The notes under the pieces were generated by a model. The model was not told the DNA's origin. It did no database searches and was given only the letters and a program-made list of their open reading frames with translations. Made by a program: the position numbers and the translations under genes. Below are positions 16,345 through 24,854 of a stretch of DNA of 64,000 bases, in pieces. Each line of letters begins with the position of its first letter. Within the stretch, counting starts at the first letter, position 1. Source of the stretch: Roseicella frigidaeris (GTDB lineage Bacteria; Pseudomonadota; Alphaproteobacteria; Acetobacterales; Acetobacteraceae); the NCBI RefSeq assembly GCF_003258945.1, contig NZ_QLIX01000001.1, positions 310,001 to 374,000 on the forward strand, written 5' to 3'.

Positions 16345-17325
16345 TCAGCCGGGCCGGAGCCCCGCCCGCTCCGCCGCATCGCGGGTCCAGGCGCCCTCCT
16401 GGCGGAGGAAGGCGGCGAAGCCCTCCGGCGAGGCCTCGGCCGGCGCCGCCATCTCGCTGCCCATCTCCGCGAAGCGCTGCCGGAGGCCGGGATCGGCCAC
16501 GGCGGCGGCCGCGGCGCCGGCGAGCGCCCGCAGCACCGCGGGCGGCGTCCCCGCCGGGGCGACGAGGCCGAGATAGGCGGCGGCCCGGAACCCGGCGACG
16601 CCCGCCTCCTCGAAGCTCGGCACCTCCGGCACCACCGGCAGCCGCCCGGCCGAGCCGGTGGCGAGAATGCGCACCGCGCCCTCCCGGTGCAGCGGCAGGG
16701 CGGTCGAGATCTCGGTCATGCCGGCCTGGATCGTGCCGGCGATGAGGTCCGGCGCCATGGCGCCGCCGCTGCCATAGGGCACGTGCTGCAGGCCGGCGCC
16801 GGTCGCGGCGTTGAAGCTGGCGATGGCGAGGTGCGAGGTGCTGCCGGTGCCGGAGGAGCCGCAGCTGATGCTGCCCGGCGCGGCGCGGCCCTGGGCGATC
16901 AGCGCGGCCAGCGTCCGGGCCGGCACGTCGCGGTGCACGGCGAGCACGTTCGGCGTGCGCACCAGCAGGGCGATGGGCGTGAAGTCGCGCCCCGGGTCGT
17001 AGCCGAGATTGGCCTGGATCACCGGGTTGACGGTGAGGGGGCCGTTCGAGCCGAGCAGGATCGCGTAGCCGTCCGGCCGGGCGCGGGCGAATTGCGTGGC
17101 GGCGACGTTGCCGGCGGCGCCGGCCCGGTTCTCCACCACCACCGGCTGGCCCAGCCGCTCCGCCAGCAGCGGCGCGACGACGCGGGCGACGGTGTCGGAA
17201 TTGCCGCCGGGCGCGAAGGGGACGATCAGCCGGACCGGGCGGTCCGGAAAGCCGGGCTGGGCCCGGGCCAAGGCGGGCAGGAGGAGTCCGGGCAGGGACA
17301 GCAAGGCACGGCGGGAGGGGACCAT
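16345..17325 (-). CDS. Bug-type (tripartite tricarboxylate transporter) substrate-binding protein, orphan 1
   Basis: A 326-residue periplasmic binding protein. The signal peptide MVPSRRALLSLPGLLLPALA is followed by FPDRPVRLIVPFAPGGNSDTVARVV, the typical Bug N-terminus, then [28 protein letters not shown] and a late SLPVVPEVPSF-like region. Bug proteins usually bind carboxylates or aromatic acids. No TctA/TctB membrane genes are adjacent. It lies between radA and cvpA, which are often neighbours, so it looks like an insertion into a housekeeping block. The start is supported by GAGGAAG six bases upstream. Confidence 0.88.
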   Translation of the reverse strand: MVPSRRALLSLPGLLLPALARAQPGFPDRPVRLIVPFAPGGNSDTVARVVAPLLAERLGQPVVVENRAGAAGNVAATQFARARPDGYAILLGSNGPLTVNPVIQANLGYDPGRDFTPIALLVRTPNVLAVHRDVPARTLAALIAQGRAAPGSISCGSSGTGSTSHLAIASFNAATGAGLQHVPYGSGGAMAPDLIAGTIQAGMTEISTALPLHREGAVRILATGSAGRLPVVPEVPSFEEAGVAGFRAAAYLGLVAPAGTPPAVLRALAGAAAAAVADPGLRQRFAEMGSEMAAPAEASPEGFAAFLRQEGAWTRDAAERAGLRPG

Positions 17326-17396
17326 GGCGCTTCCTCGGCAGGTCGTTGCGGCGAGGATGGCCTTGGCGGCGGCGCCGGGCCAGTCCGCCGGCCGCG

Positions 17397-18854
17397 TCAA
17401 CCGGCCTCGGCCTCGCCCGCGACCCTGGCCGGCGCGCCGCGCCCCCCGGCGGGCGGCTTCTGCCGGCGCTCGGCCTTGGCCGCGAAGGGCGCCACCAGAT
17501 CGGCGATATGGCCGATCTCGGCGAGCCGCAGCCCGTCGAGCGCCACCGGCGCCCGGCCGCCGCGGGCGAGGCGGCGCGGCAGCACCGCCCCGGCGAAGCC
17601 GAGCTTCTGCGCCTCGCGCAGCCGCGCCTCGGCCTGCGCCACCTGGCGGATCTCGCCCGAGAGGCCGACCTCGCCGAAATAGACCGTGCCGGGATCGGTC
17701 GGCCGGTCGGTGGCGGCCGAGACCAGCGCCGCGGCGACGGCGAGGTCGGCCGCCGGCTCGGCGATGCGCAACCCGCCGGCGATGTTGAGATAGACGTCAT
17801 TCATGCCGAGGGTCATGCCGCAACGCGCCTCCAGCACCGCCATCAGCATGGCCAGCCGCCCGGCATCCCAGCCCACCACCTGCCGCCGCGGGCTGCCGCC
17901 GGCCGAGGGGGCGAGCAGCGCCTGCACCTCGACCAGCACCGGCCGCGTGCCCTCGATGCCGGCGAAGACCGCCGAGCCGGCGACGTTGCCGCGCCGCTCG
18001 GCGAGGAAGAGCGCCGAGGGGTTCGGCACCTCGACCAGCCCGCGCTCGGTCATCTCGAAGACGCCGATCTCGTCGGTCGCGCCGAAGCGGTTCTTCACCG
18101 CCCGCAAGATGCGGAACTGATGGCCGCGATCGCCTTCGAAATAGAGCGTGGCATCGACCATGTGCTCCAGCACCCGCGGGCCGGCGAGCATGCCCTCCTT
18201 CGTCACATGCCCGACCAGCACCAGGGCGAAGCCGCGGCTCTTGGCCAGGCGGATCAGCTCGGCGGCGCAGGCGCGCACCTGGGCGACCGTGCCCGGTGCG
18301 GAATCGAGCGCGTCCAGCCACAGCGTCTGGATGGAATCGATGACGACGAGGGCGGCCTCGTCCTCATCCTCCAGGCTGGCGGCGATGTCGCGCAGCGCCG
18401 TCGCGGCGGCCAGCGCCAGCGGCGCGCCCTCCAGCCCGAGCCGCAGCGCCCGCAGCCGCACCTGCGCCACCGCCTCCTCGCCGCTGATGTAGAGGGCGCG
18501 CCGCCCGGCCCCGGCGATGCGCGCCGCCGCCTGCAGCAGGATGGTCGATTTGCCGATGCCGGGATCGCCGCCGACCAGCACCGCCGAGGCCGGGACCAGC
18601 CCGCCGCCCAGCACCCGGTCGAGCTCGGCGAGGCCGGTCGGGATGCGCGGCGGCGGCGCCGTCTCCCCCTCCAGCCCGACGAAGGCGACCCGCTTGCCGC
18701 CGCCGGCCCGCGCCGCCGGGCCGGGGCCACGGGCGGCGGGGGCCGCTTCCTCCTGCAGGGTGTTCCACTCGCCGCAGGCATCGCAGCGGCCCTGCCATTT
18801 CGGGAAGACGGCGCCGCAGGCCTGACAGACGAAGCGGTTGCGGTCCTTGGCCAA
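17397..18854 (-). CDS. radA: DNA repair protein RadA/Sms
   Basis: ATPase that helps branch migration and processing of recombination intermediates. It has the N-terminal zinc finger Cys10-x2-Cys13 and Cys24-x2-Cys27, Walker A GGDPGIGKST (about 95-104), the RadA-specific KNRFG motif (AVKNRFGATDEIG), and a C-terminal Lon-like domain (VGLSGEIRQVAQAEARL). 485 residues, normal length. The start codon is TTG at 18854 with GGAGGG about 10 bases upstream; no in-frame ATG fits before the zinc finger. The C-terminus has a Pro/Gly-rich tail. Confidence 0.95.
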   Translation of the reverse strand: MAKDRNRFVCQACGAVFPKWQGRCDACGEWNTLQEEAAPAARGPGPAARAGGGKRVAFVGLEGETAPPPRIPTGLAELDRVLGGGLVPASAVLVGGDPGIGKSTILLQAAARIAGAGRRALYISGEEAVAQVRLRALRLGLEGAPLALAAATALRDIAASLEDEDEAALVVIDSIQTLWLDALDSAPGTVAQVRACAAELIRLAKSRGFALVLVGHVTKEGMLAGPRVLEHMVDATLYFEGDRGHQFRILRAVKNRFGATDEIGVFEMTERGLVEVPNPSALFLAERRGNVAGSAVFAGIEGTRPVLVEVQALLAPSAGGSPRRQVVGWDAGRLAMLMAVLEARCGMTLGMNDVYLNIAGGLRIAEPAADLAVAAALVSAATDRPTDPGTVYFGEVGLSGEIRQVAQAEARLREAQKLGFAGAVLPRRLARGGRAPVALDGLRLAEIGHIADLVAPFAAKAERRQKPPAGGRGAPARVAGEAEAG

Positions 18855-18987
18855 GCGGGCGGTCCCTCCGATGGGTCACTATAGGTACGAAACGTGAACG
18901 GACAGCATAGCCTCGGCCCGGCGCCACGTCACCCATTTCACCCGCCGGACCCTGGACCCGCCGCGCCACCGGACCCACACTGGCGGC

Positions 18988-19563
18988 ATGGACACGCATT
19001 TCCCCTTCGGCCTCACCGTCTGCGGCATCGAGGAGCTGGGCGGCCATTGCGAGACGGGGGTGAGCCATGTGCTCTCCATCCTCGACCCCGACTGGCCGGT
19101 GCCGGAGGCCTTCGGCCAGTTCGGCGAGCACGCCAAGCTCGAGCTCCGCTTCCATGACGTCATCGAGCCGGCGGCAGGCGTCATCCCGCCGGGCGAGGCG
19201 GATGTGCGGGCGATCCTCGCCTTCGGCCGCGACCTCGAGGCGGAGGCGGCCTCGCGCCTGCTGGTGCATTGCCATGCCGGCATCTCGCGCTCGACCGCGG
19301 CCATGGCGCTGATGCTGGCGCAGGCGCGGCCGGCGCTGCCGGCCGAGACCATCCTGCAGGGCATCCTCGGCATCCGCGAGAAGGCCTGGCCGAACCTCCG
19401 CATCCTCGAGCTGGGCGACGCCATGCTGGGGCGGGAGGGCGCGCTGCCCGCGGCGGCGGCGGCGCTCTACCGGCACCAGCTGGCGATCCGCCCGCATCTC
19501 GCCGGCATCATGCGCAATGCCGGCCGCGGGCGGGAGGTGGATGCCGCGGAGGCGGAGGGCTGA
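18988..19563 (+). CDS. Protein tyrosine phosphatase (cysteine-based, DSP-like)
   Basis: A 191-residue cytosolic phosphatase with the P-loop HCHAGISRST: catalytic Cys95 and phosphate-binding Arg101 in C-x5-R. Upstream, VSHVLSILDPDW and the HDVIEP region carry a candidate general acid aspartate. Alphaproteobacterial members of this family are usually annotated as tyrosine-protein phosphatases of unknown target. It is transcribed divergently from radA across 133 bp and ends 13 bp before the convergent TonB receptor gene. Confidence 0.87.
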   Translation: MDTHFPFGLTVCGIEELGGHCETGVSHVLSILDPDWPVPEAFGQFGEHAKLELRFHDVIEPAAGVIPPGEADVRAILAFGRDLEAEAASRLLVHCHAGISRSTAAMALMLAQARPALPAETILQGILGIREKAWPNLRILELGDAMLGREGALPAAAAALYRHQLAIRPHLAGIMRNAGRGREVDAAEAEG

Positions 19564-19576
19564 CCGCCCAGCCCCC

Positions 19577-21766
19577 TCACCAACGATAGGCGAGGGTGGC
19601 GTAGACCGCCCGGCCGACGCCGTAGCTGCAGGACGTGGCGTAGCAGGCGGCGAAGTAGTGCTCGTCGCCGAGATTGGTGCCCGTGACCGTCAGCCGCCAT
19701 TGCCGGTACTCCGCCCGCAGCATGGCGTCGAACAGCGTGTAGGACGGCGCGTGGAAGATCGGGCTGGTCGCGGTCGGCGCGTTGTTCGCCATGATGTTGC
19801 CGACATAGCGGAGGCCAGCGCCGAAGCCGAGCGTCAGCTCGTCGGTCACCTTGTAGCTGTAGTCGCCCCAGAGCGAGGCCATGTGGTTCGGCACGGTGCC
19901 GAGGCGGCGGCCGAGATTGTTGGTGGTGCTCTTCGTCACCTCGGTGTCCTGCGCCGTGAAGGCGCCGATGACGCTGAGCCCGTCGGTGACCGCGACGCGC
20001 GCCTCCAGCTCCAGCCCGCGCGACCGCGCCTCGCCGGTCTGGATGGAGTACTGCGTAAAGAACGGGTCGGTGGTGGTGACGTTCTGCTGCGTCAGCTCGA
20101 ACAGCGCGGCGGAGAACAGGCTCTGGGTGCCGGGCGGCTGGTACTTCACCCCGACCTCCACCTGGTCGCCGGTGGTCGGCTTGAAGGTGCCGCCGCCGCG
20201 CTGCGGCGCCATGGTCCCGAGCGTCGGCAGGAAGGAGGTGGCGTAGCTGACATAGGGCGAGACGCCGATCGGCGAGGCGTAGAGCAGCGCCACGCGGCCG
20301 GTGAAGGCGCTGTCGTCCTGGGAGCTGGAGGCCTTGCTGAGCTTGTTCTGCGTGTCGACGCTCGCCCAGTCCTGCCGGCCGGTCAGCGTCAGGATCCAGT
20401 TGTCCCAGCGGATCTGGTCCTGCAGGTAGAGGCCGAGCTGGTTCTGCACCTGGTTGTTGAGCGTGGTGCTGGTGGCGCCGAGGGGCAGGGTCGGCATGTA
20501 GCCATAGACCGGCGCATAGACATCGAGCCGCGTCGCCGCCGCCGTCCAGGTGCGGTTGGCCACGCGCTGCCAGCGATAGTCGAGGCCGAGCAGCGCCGTG
20601 TGCTGCAGCGGGCCGGTGGCGAAGCGCGCCTCGGCCTGGTTGTCGAGCGTCAGGGATTGCGCGATCGGCACCTGGTAGGAGGCGACGCGGTTGACGGTGC
20701 GCCACTGGTTCGCCGGGCCGAGGCCGCTCGCATAGATCGACTTGTAGTCGAGATCGACATAGGTGTAGCGCAGGTTCTGCCGCAGCGTGACGGCCTCGGT
20801 CAGCCGGTGCTCGACCTGGTAGCCGAGGCCGAGCTGGGTCTTGCGGTAGGTGTCCCAGCCCGGCTCGCCGGTGATGCGGCCGCGCGGGATGGTGCCGTTC
20901 GGGTTGTAGAGGGCGGTGCCCTGCGGCGGCAGCCACTGGCCGGTGACGCCGTTGTTGTCGTGCAGGTAGCTCGCCTGCAGGACCACCGAGGTGTCCTTGG
21001 TCGGCTGCCAGCGCAGCGAGGGCGCGATGTAGATGCGGTCGTCCTTGGTGGCGTCGAACTCGGTATCGGCGTTGCGCACCAGCCCGACCATGCGCCAGAG
21101 CAGCCCGTCGCCGCTGCCGACCCGGCCGCCGACATCCCACATGCCCTGGATGCGGCCGAAGCTGCCGCCCTGCAGCGCGACCTGGTTCACCTGGCCGAGA
21201 TAGGGCGTCTTGCTGACGGCGTTGACGATGCCGCCGAGATTGGCCTGGCCGTAGAGCGCCGAGCTGGTGCCGCGCAGCAGCTCGATCCGCTCCATCCCCC
21301 AGGGCTCGATGCGGAAGCTCTGCGCCGTGACCGGCGCCGGCACCCGCATGCCGTCGAGATAGACATCGGCCGGGAAGCCGCGGACGGTGAAGTACTCGCC
21401 GCGGTAATCCGTGCCGCTGACGAAGGCTCCGGGGCTGTAGCGCAGCGCCTCGTTGATCGAGCCGATGTTGAGCGCCTCGATCTGGTCGCTGGTGATGACG
21501 GAGACGGATTGCGGCGTCTCGATCAGCGGCGTGTCGGTCTTGGTGCCGCTGGCGCTGCGCTGCGCGACATAGCCCTGCACCGGGCCGCGCGCCGTCTCGG
21601 CCGGGGCGGCATGGCCTTCGATCGAGAGGGTCGGCAGGGTGATCGGGTCGCCGGGGGCGGCTCCCTGGGCGGTGGCGGCCTGCGGCGCGGCCAGGAGTCC
21701 CGCGAGGAGTAGCCAGCCGCCGCGGGGCGGCGCGACGAGCGGGTCGTGCCGGGGAGTGTCTGCCAT
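19577..21766 (-). CDS. TonB-dependent siderophore receptor
   Basis: A 729-residue outer-membrane receptor for ferric siderophores (FhuE/FpvA-like group). It has a signal peptide ending AATAQ, a TonB-box region, a plug domain (DTPLIETPQSVSVITSDQIEA; EALRYSPGAFVSG; FTVRGFPADVYLDGMRV; RIELLRGTSSALYGQANLGG) and a 22-strand barrel ending in the aromatic residue expected for BAM recognition (LAYRW). No separate signalling domain precedes the plug, so it is not a transducer type. No TonB, PepSY or inner-membrane transporter genes flank it. A Fur-like AT-rich box lies about 40-60 bp upstream. Confidence 0.93.
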   Translation of the reverse strand: MADTPRHDPLVAPPRGGWLLLAGLLAAPQAATAQGAAPGDPITLPTLSIEGHAAPAETARGPVQGYVAQRSASGTKTDTPLIETPQSVSVITSDQIEALNIGSINEALRYSPGAFVSGTDYRGEYFTVRGFPADVYLDGMRVPAPVTAQSFRIEPWGMERIELLRGTSSALYGQANLGGIVNAVSKTPYLGQVNQVALQGGSFGRIQGMWDVGGRVGSGDGLLWRMVGLVRNADTEFDATKDDRIYIAPSLRWQPTKDTSVVLQASYLHDNNGVTGQWLPPQGTALYNPNGTIPRGRITGEPGWDTYRKTQLGLGYQVEHRLTEAVTLRQNLRYTYVDLDYKSIYASGLGPANQWRTVNRVASYQVPIAQSLTLDNQAEARFATGPLQHTALLGLDYRWQRVANRTWTAAATRLDVYAPVYGYMPTLPLGATSTTLNNQVQNQLGLYLQDQIRWDNWILTLTGRQDWASVDTQNKLSKASSSQDDSAFTGRVALLYASPIGVSPYVSYATSFLPTLGTMAPQRGGGTFKPTTGDQVEVGVKYQPPGTQSLFSAALFELTQQNVTTTDPFFTQYSIQTGEARSRGLELEARVAVTDGLSVIGAFTAQDTEVTKSTTNNLGRRLGTVPNHMASLWGDYSYKVTDELTLGFGAGLRYVGNIMANNAPTATSPIFHAPSYTLFDAMLRAEYRQWRLTVTGTNLGDEHYFAACYATSCSYGVGRAVYATLAYRW

Positions 21767-21802
21767 CGAACTGTTCCGGTTGCTTGATCGACCGGGTCGT
21801 AG

Positions 21803-21824
21803 TAATAATGAGAATGAATCGCAA
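21803..21824 (-). promoter_or_regulatory. Candidate iron-responsive (Fur-like) operator upstream of the TonB receptor
   Basis: An AT-rich island taataatgagaatgaatcgc in otherwise GC-rich sequence. On the minus strand it reads as repeated NATTNT-type hexamers (gattcattctcattatta), similar to the Fur consensus built from GATAAT units. It lies 37-58 bp upstream of the receptor start, the expected place for a promoter overlap. In alphaproteobacteria the regulator could be Fur, Irr or RirA; the sequence alone does not decide. Confidence 0.5.
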
Positions 21825-22037
21825 TATGGCGTTCGACTGACGAGGCCGTCATGCTGCATCCACGGCGCACACTGTGTCATGGCTGCAACATGCCGGCGGC
21901 GACGCCACCGGCCGCGGGCGCGGGCGCGGCGCGCATTGGCAGGCCCCGCCCCGGGCCCGCCTTCACGCCATGCCGGCGCCACGGCAGGCGGCGGACGACG
22001 GGCCGGCCATCATCCGGCATCGCGGGCCGGCATCGTC

Positions 22038-22083
22038 CCCAGGGCGCCTCCCGTGAACGCCGGTCCACGGGAAGCGCCCTGGG
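22038..22083. terminator. Long stem-loop downstream of dioxygenase copy 2
   Basis: Arms cccagggcgc + tcccgtg (22038-22055) pair with cacggga + gcgccctggg (22066-22083): a 17-pair stem with a single mismatch and a 10-nt loop. No T-run follows on the minus strand, so it is either a terminator or mRNA-protecting structure for the gene at 22164-23051, or part of the repeat family that also supplies the adjacent palindrome. Confidence 0.55.
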
Positions 22084-22106
22084 CTAATGGTTTCAGATCA
22101 TCTTCA

Positions 22107-22134
22107 CCCGTCCGAGTGTGTCCACTCGAACGGG
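22107..22134. repeat. Intergenic palindrome (mosaic repeat copy C)
   Basis: Arms cccgtccgagtg (22107-22118) and cactcgaacggg (22123-22134) with one mismatch and a 4-nt loop, preceded by gatcatcttca and followed by atctgctccag. The same frame (catcttcac ... stem ... ggatctgctc) surrounds the palindrome at 7181-7227, so they belong to one family with variable stem sequence. Confidence 0.65.
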
Positions 22135-22163
22135 ATCTGCTCCAGCGTCGGGACCCTGTCGGC

Positions 22164-23051
22164 TCAGGCCGCCATGCGCTGCTCGAGCGTCGGCGCCACA
22201 TCCGTCAGGGTGACGCGCCGCATGTCGCGCGGATGGATATGGTCGTCGAAGGGGCGGGCGCGGTGCATGGTGGTGCGGTTGTCCCACATCAGCAGGTCCC
22301 ACGGCCGCCACTTGTGCGAATAGACGAATTGCCGCTGGGTGGCGAACTCGGTCAGGTTGCGGATCATCATCATCGCCTCCGGCCGCGGCATGCCGAGCAC
22401 CTGGCCGATATGCGAGGAGAGGTAGAGGGAGTGCCGGTCCGAGCCGGGATGGTAGCGCACGAGGCGCTGCCGCACCGGGGCGAAGGCCAGCTTCTCCTCC
22501 TCGGTGTAGTCGTCGAAGCCCATCGAGGCGCGCGAGAAGATCAGGCTGTGCTCGGTGACGAGGTCGCGGAGCTTCGCCTGGGTCTTCTCCGGCAGCGCGT
22601 CCCAGGCGGCGCGCATGTCGGCGACCTCGGTCTCGCCGCCCTCGGGCGGCACCACCCGGCCATGCAGCATGGAGTACTTCGCCGGCGTCGCCTTGAAACT
22701 GCTGTCGCTGTGCCAGAGCTGGTTGCCGAGGTTGAACATCCGCCGCCGGTCATCCGCGGCGAGCAGGTTGCCGTTGACGTCGAGATTGGAGATGTCCGCC
22801 ATCCGGTTGTGCTTCAGGCGGTGCTTGTGCATGTCGACCGTGGCGCGCGACCCCTCCAGCGGGCCGAGCGCCTCGCCGAAGGCCATCTGCTGGTCGTCGT
22901 CGATCCGCTGGTCGCGGAAGACCAGCACGGCGTACTCGTCCATGGCCCGGTCGATCTCGGCGCAGAGCTCGGGGCCCGGCGTCTCGCGCAGATCGAGGCC
23001 CTGCACCTCGGCGGCGAAGAGGGGGTGCAGGGGCGTCAGGTGCAGGGCCAT
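22164..23051 (-). CDS. TauD/TfdA family Fe(II)/2-oxoglutarate dioxygenase (copy 2)
   Basis: A 295-residue paralogue of the gene at 6191-7078, with shared blocks LWHSDSSFKATPAKYS (iron ligands His-x-Asp), DLVTEHS-IFSR and LLMWDNRTTMHRARPFDDH (distal His). It oxidises a small acid using 2-oxoglutarate and oxygen; the substrate is unknown. The sequence LTDVAPTLEQ near the end is also common to both copies. The start is supported by GGAGGA seven bases upstream. It lies 101 bp downstream of the binding-protein gene at 23153-24487 in the same direction, so that protein may deliver its substrate or a precursor. Confidence 0.88.
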   Translation of the reverse strand: MALHLTPLHPLFAAEVQGLDLRETPGPELCAEIDRAMDEYAVLVFRDQRIDDDQQMAFGEALGPLEGSRATVDMHKHRLKHNRMADISNLDVNGNLLAADDRRRMFNLGNQLWHSDSSFKATPAKYSMLHGRVVPPEGGETEVADMRAAWDALPEKTQAKLRDLVTEHSLIFSRASMGFDDYTEEEKLAFAPVRQRLVRYHPGSDRHSLYLSSHIGQVLGMPRPEAMMMIRNLTEFATQRQFVYSHKWRPWDLLMWDNRTTMHRARPFDDHIHPRDMRRVTLTDVAPTLEQRMAA

Positions 23052-23152
23052 GGCAGATCCTCCGGCTGATATGTCAGGCCCGACATTAGGTCTCCGGGGA
23101 TGGATTTGGTCAAGTGACCATGCCATCCCCGGGCCAGGGGGCGACCTGCCGC

Positions 23153-24487
23153 TCAGGTGTTGCGGTAGTACCGCTTCGCCCGCCGCTCCGCCTCCCGCGC
23201 CGCGGCCTCCGGCGTCGCCTGGCCGGAGGCGACGGCGGCGCACATCTGCACCAGCACGTAATCGGCGGCGACGGCGCCCGAGGCCTGGCTGATCGGGCCG
23301 CGATAGCCGCTCCAGAAGCGGTTCTCCATAGCGTCGCGGAAGACCGTGTTCTTCGGGTCGGCGGTCCAGACGGTGCTCGCCGCATAGGCCTTCAGCGGAT
23401 GCGCCCAGTAGCCGAGCGAGCCCTGCATCCAGGGCTCGTACTGCTCGGACTCCATCATGAAGGCGAGGAAGGCCTTGGCGGCCTTCGGATAGCGGGTGTG
23501 CCGGAAGACCATGGCGTTCATCACCGTCGAGGTCTGCGGCGCCACGGTCGCGCGGCCCTTCGGCATCAGCGCGTGCTGCGTGTCCTCGGCGATGGCGCGG
23601 GTGCCGGGGTCGTTCTTCAGGGTGAAGTAGAGCGAGACGCCGTTCGAGGTGAGGAAGATCTCCTGCGCCGAGAAGGCGCGGTTGTTGGAGGGGTCGAGCC
23701 AGGAGAGCGTGCCGGCCGCGAAGGCCGGGTACAGCGCCTGCAGGTATTGCAGCGCCTCCACGGTTTCCTTGCTGTTGATGGCGACCTTGCCCTCCTCGTC
23801 GACCAGATAGGCACCGTGCGACCAGAGCAACCACTGCGCGAAGGCGTTGCCGTCGCCCACCGCGTTGCCGAGCGCGAAGCCGATCGGCTTGTTGTTCTTC
23901 TTCATCGCCAGGCAGAGCTTGAGGAAGCCGTCATGGTCCTCGGGGATGCGCTCGAACCCGGCCTCCTTCACCGCCGAGGCCCGGTAGACGCAGGGGCCCA
24001 TGTTCCCGCCGATGGGGATGCCGATCCAGGTCTCCGTGTTGTGCCGCTTGCCGTATTTCTCGGCGAGGAAGGCCCAGCCGCCATAGCGTTTCCCGAGATA
24101 CTCGGCGACGTCGCTGAGCTCGACCACCTTCTCGGCATAGATGTGCGGGTCGTCCGACCAGCCGATGACGACATCCGGCCCGGTGCCGGTATTGGCGACG
24201 ACCGCGGTCTGCGGCCGGATATCCTCCCAGCCGACGAAATCCACCCGCACCGGGACGTTGAACTTGTCCTGGAAGCGCTGGGCATTGGCGCGGAAGATGG
24301 TCTCGTCCGGCTCGACGAAGCGGGCGGGGCGGATGATCCGCAGGCTGGCCCCCGGCTCCGGCGTCACCGCGAAGGGGGGCGTCTCGGCGCGCGGGATGCC
24401 GCCGGGCGGGGCGGTCTGGGCGAAGGCCCGCCCGGCGAGCGCCGCGGCGCCCAGCCCGAATGTCGCGCGGCGCGTGAAATCCTGCAT
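23153..24487 (-). CDS. Extracellular solute-binding protein, family 1 (sugar type), orphan
   Basis: A 444-residue binding protein. The N-terminus MQDFTRRATFGLGAAALAG has a Tat motif (T-R-R-x-F), so export is probably folded through Tat. The mature part shows ANAQRFQDKFNVPVRVDFVG, TGTGPDVVIGWSDDPHIYAEK, WIGIPIGGNMGPCVYR and the typical late segment HTRYPKAAKAFLAFMM. No permease or ATPase gene is near; the downstream gene is a dioxygenase. Ligand unknown; polyols, sugars or opine-like compounds are usual for this family. Confidence 0.86.
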   Translation of the reverse strand: MQDFTRRATFGLGAAALAGRAFAQTAPPGGIPRAETPPFAVTPEPGASLRIIRPARFVEPDETIFRANAQRFQDKFNVPVRVDFVGWEDIRPQTAVVANTGTGPDVVIGWSDDPHIYAEKVVELSDVAEYLGKRYGGWAFLAEKYGKRHNTETWIGIPIGGNMGPCVYRASAVKEAGFERIPEDHDGFLKLCLAMKKNNKPIGFALGNAVGDGNAFAQWLLWSHGAYLVDEEGKVAINSKETVEALQYLQALYPAFAAGTLSWLDPSNNRAFSAQEIFLTSNGVSLYFTLKNDPGTRAIAEDTQHALMPKGRATVAPQTSTVMNAMVFRHTRYPKAAKAFLAFMMESEQYEPWMQGSLGYWAHPLKAYAASTVWTADPKNTVFRDAMENRFWSGYRGPISQASGAVAADYVLVQMCAAVASGQATPEAAAREAERRAKRYYRNT

Positions 24488-24854
24488 CTGCAACCCTCCC
24501 TGGCCGATCTTGGCCGGAGCGGTCCAGGCCGCCCGGCAAACGGAATGATGTGGGCGGCGGGGGAGGGCCATCCAGGAAATCCGCCCGGCGGCCGGTGATG
24601 CTCTCTAATTGGTGACATGCGAGGGCGAAGCCCCGCCGGTCCCGCTCCCATCGGCCTTCGAGGCCTCGCAACGCCTGCTGGCGTCGGCGACCTCGCCTGG
24701 GCTCGCGGTTGACTCCCGGTGCCGCATGGCTCACCAGATTTGGCGCGACCGCTCTCGTAACCGAGATTGTGGCGGAACCTGCGTCCCCCCCTGGCGCTTT
24801 TCCGTCCGCGACGTCGATCCCGCACTCCCCAACCCCCCAGGGAGCTCGGCCATT
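24488..24854. other. 367-bp divergent intergenic region
   Basis: Lies between the divergent binding-protein and transglycosylase genes and must hold both promoters. The stretch 24601-24800 is less GC-rich than its surroundings. A ttgact at about 24719 is a possible -35 box, without a clear -10 at the right distance. The transglycosylase reading frame is open through here from 24609, but codon content and lack of a signal peptide argue against coding. Confidence 0.5.

Larger units (their letters stand above)
21767..22163. other. 397-bp intergenic region between TonB receptor and dioxygenase copy 2
   Basis: Near the receptor it holds the AT-rich iron-box candidate. The middle (about 21840-22037) is GC-rich with several short CCGGC palindromes and no frame I would call a gene. 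The right part carries two strong hairpins (22038-22083 and 22107-22134) just past the 3' end of the minus-strand dioxygenase gene. Confidence 0.6.

Noticed and set aside
19517-21712. A 731-codon plus-strand frame opposite the TonB receptor
   Set aside because: The receptor frame has signal peptide, plug and C-terminal aromatic residue; the antisense frame has none.
24609-24854. Longer start for the transglycosylase
   Set aside because: The extra 82 residues would precede the signal peptide and show no conserved pattern; the interval is more likely the divergent promoter region.
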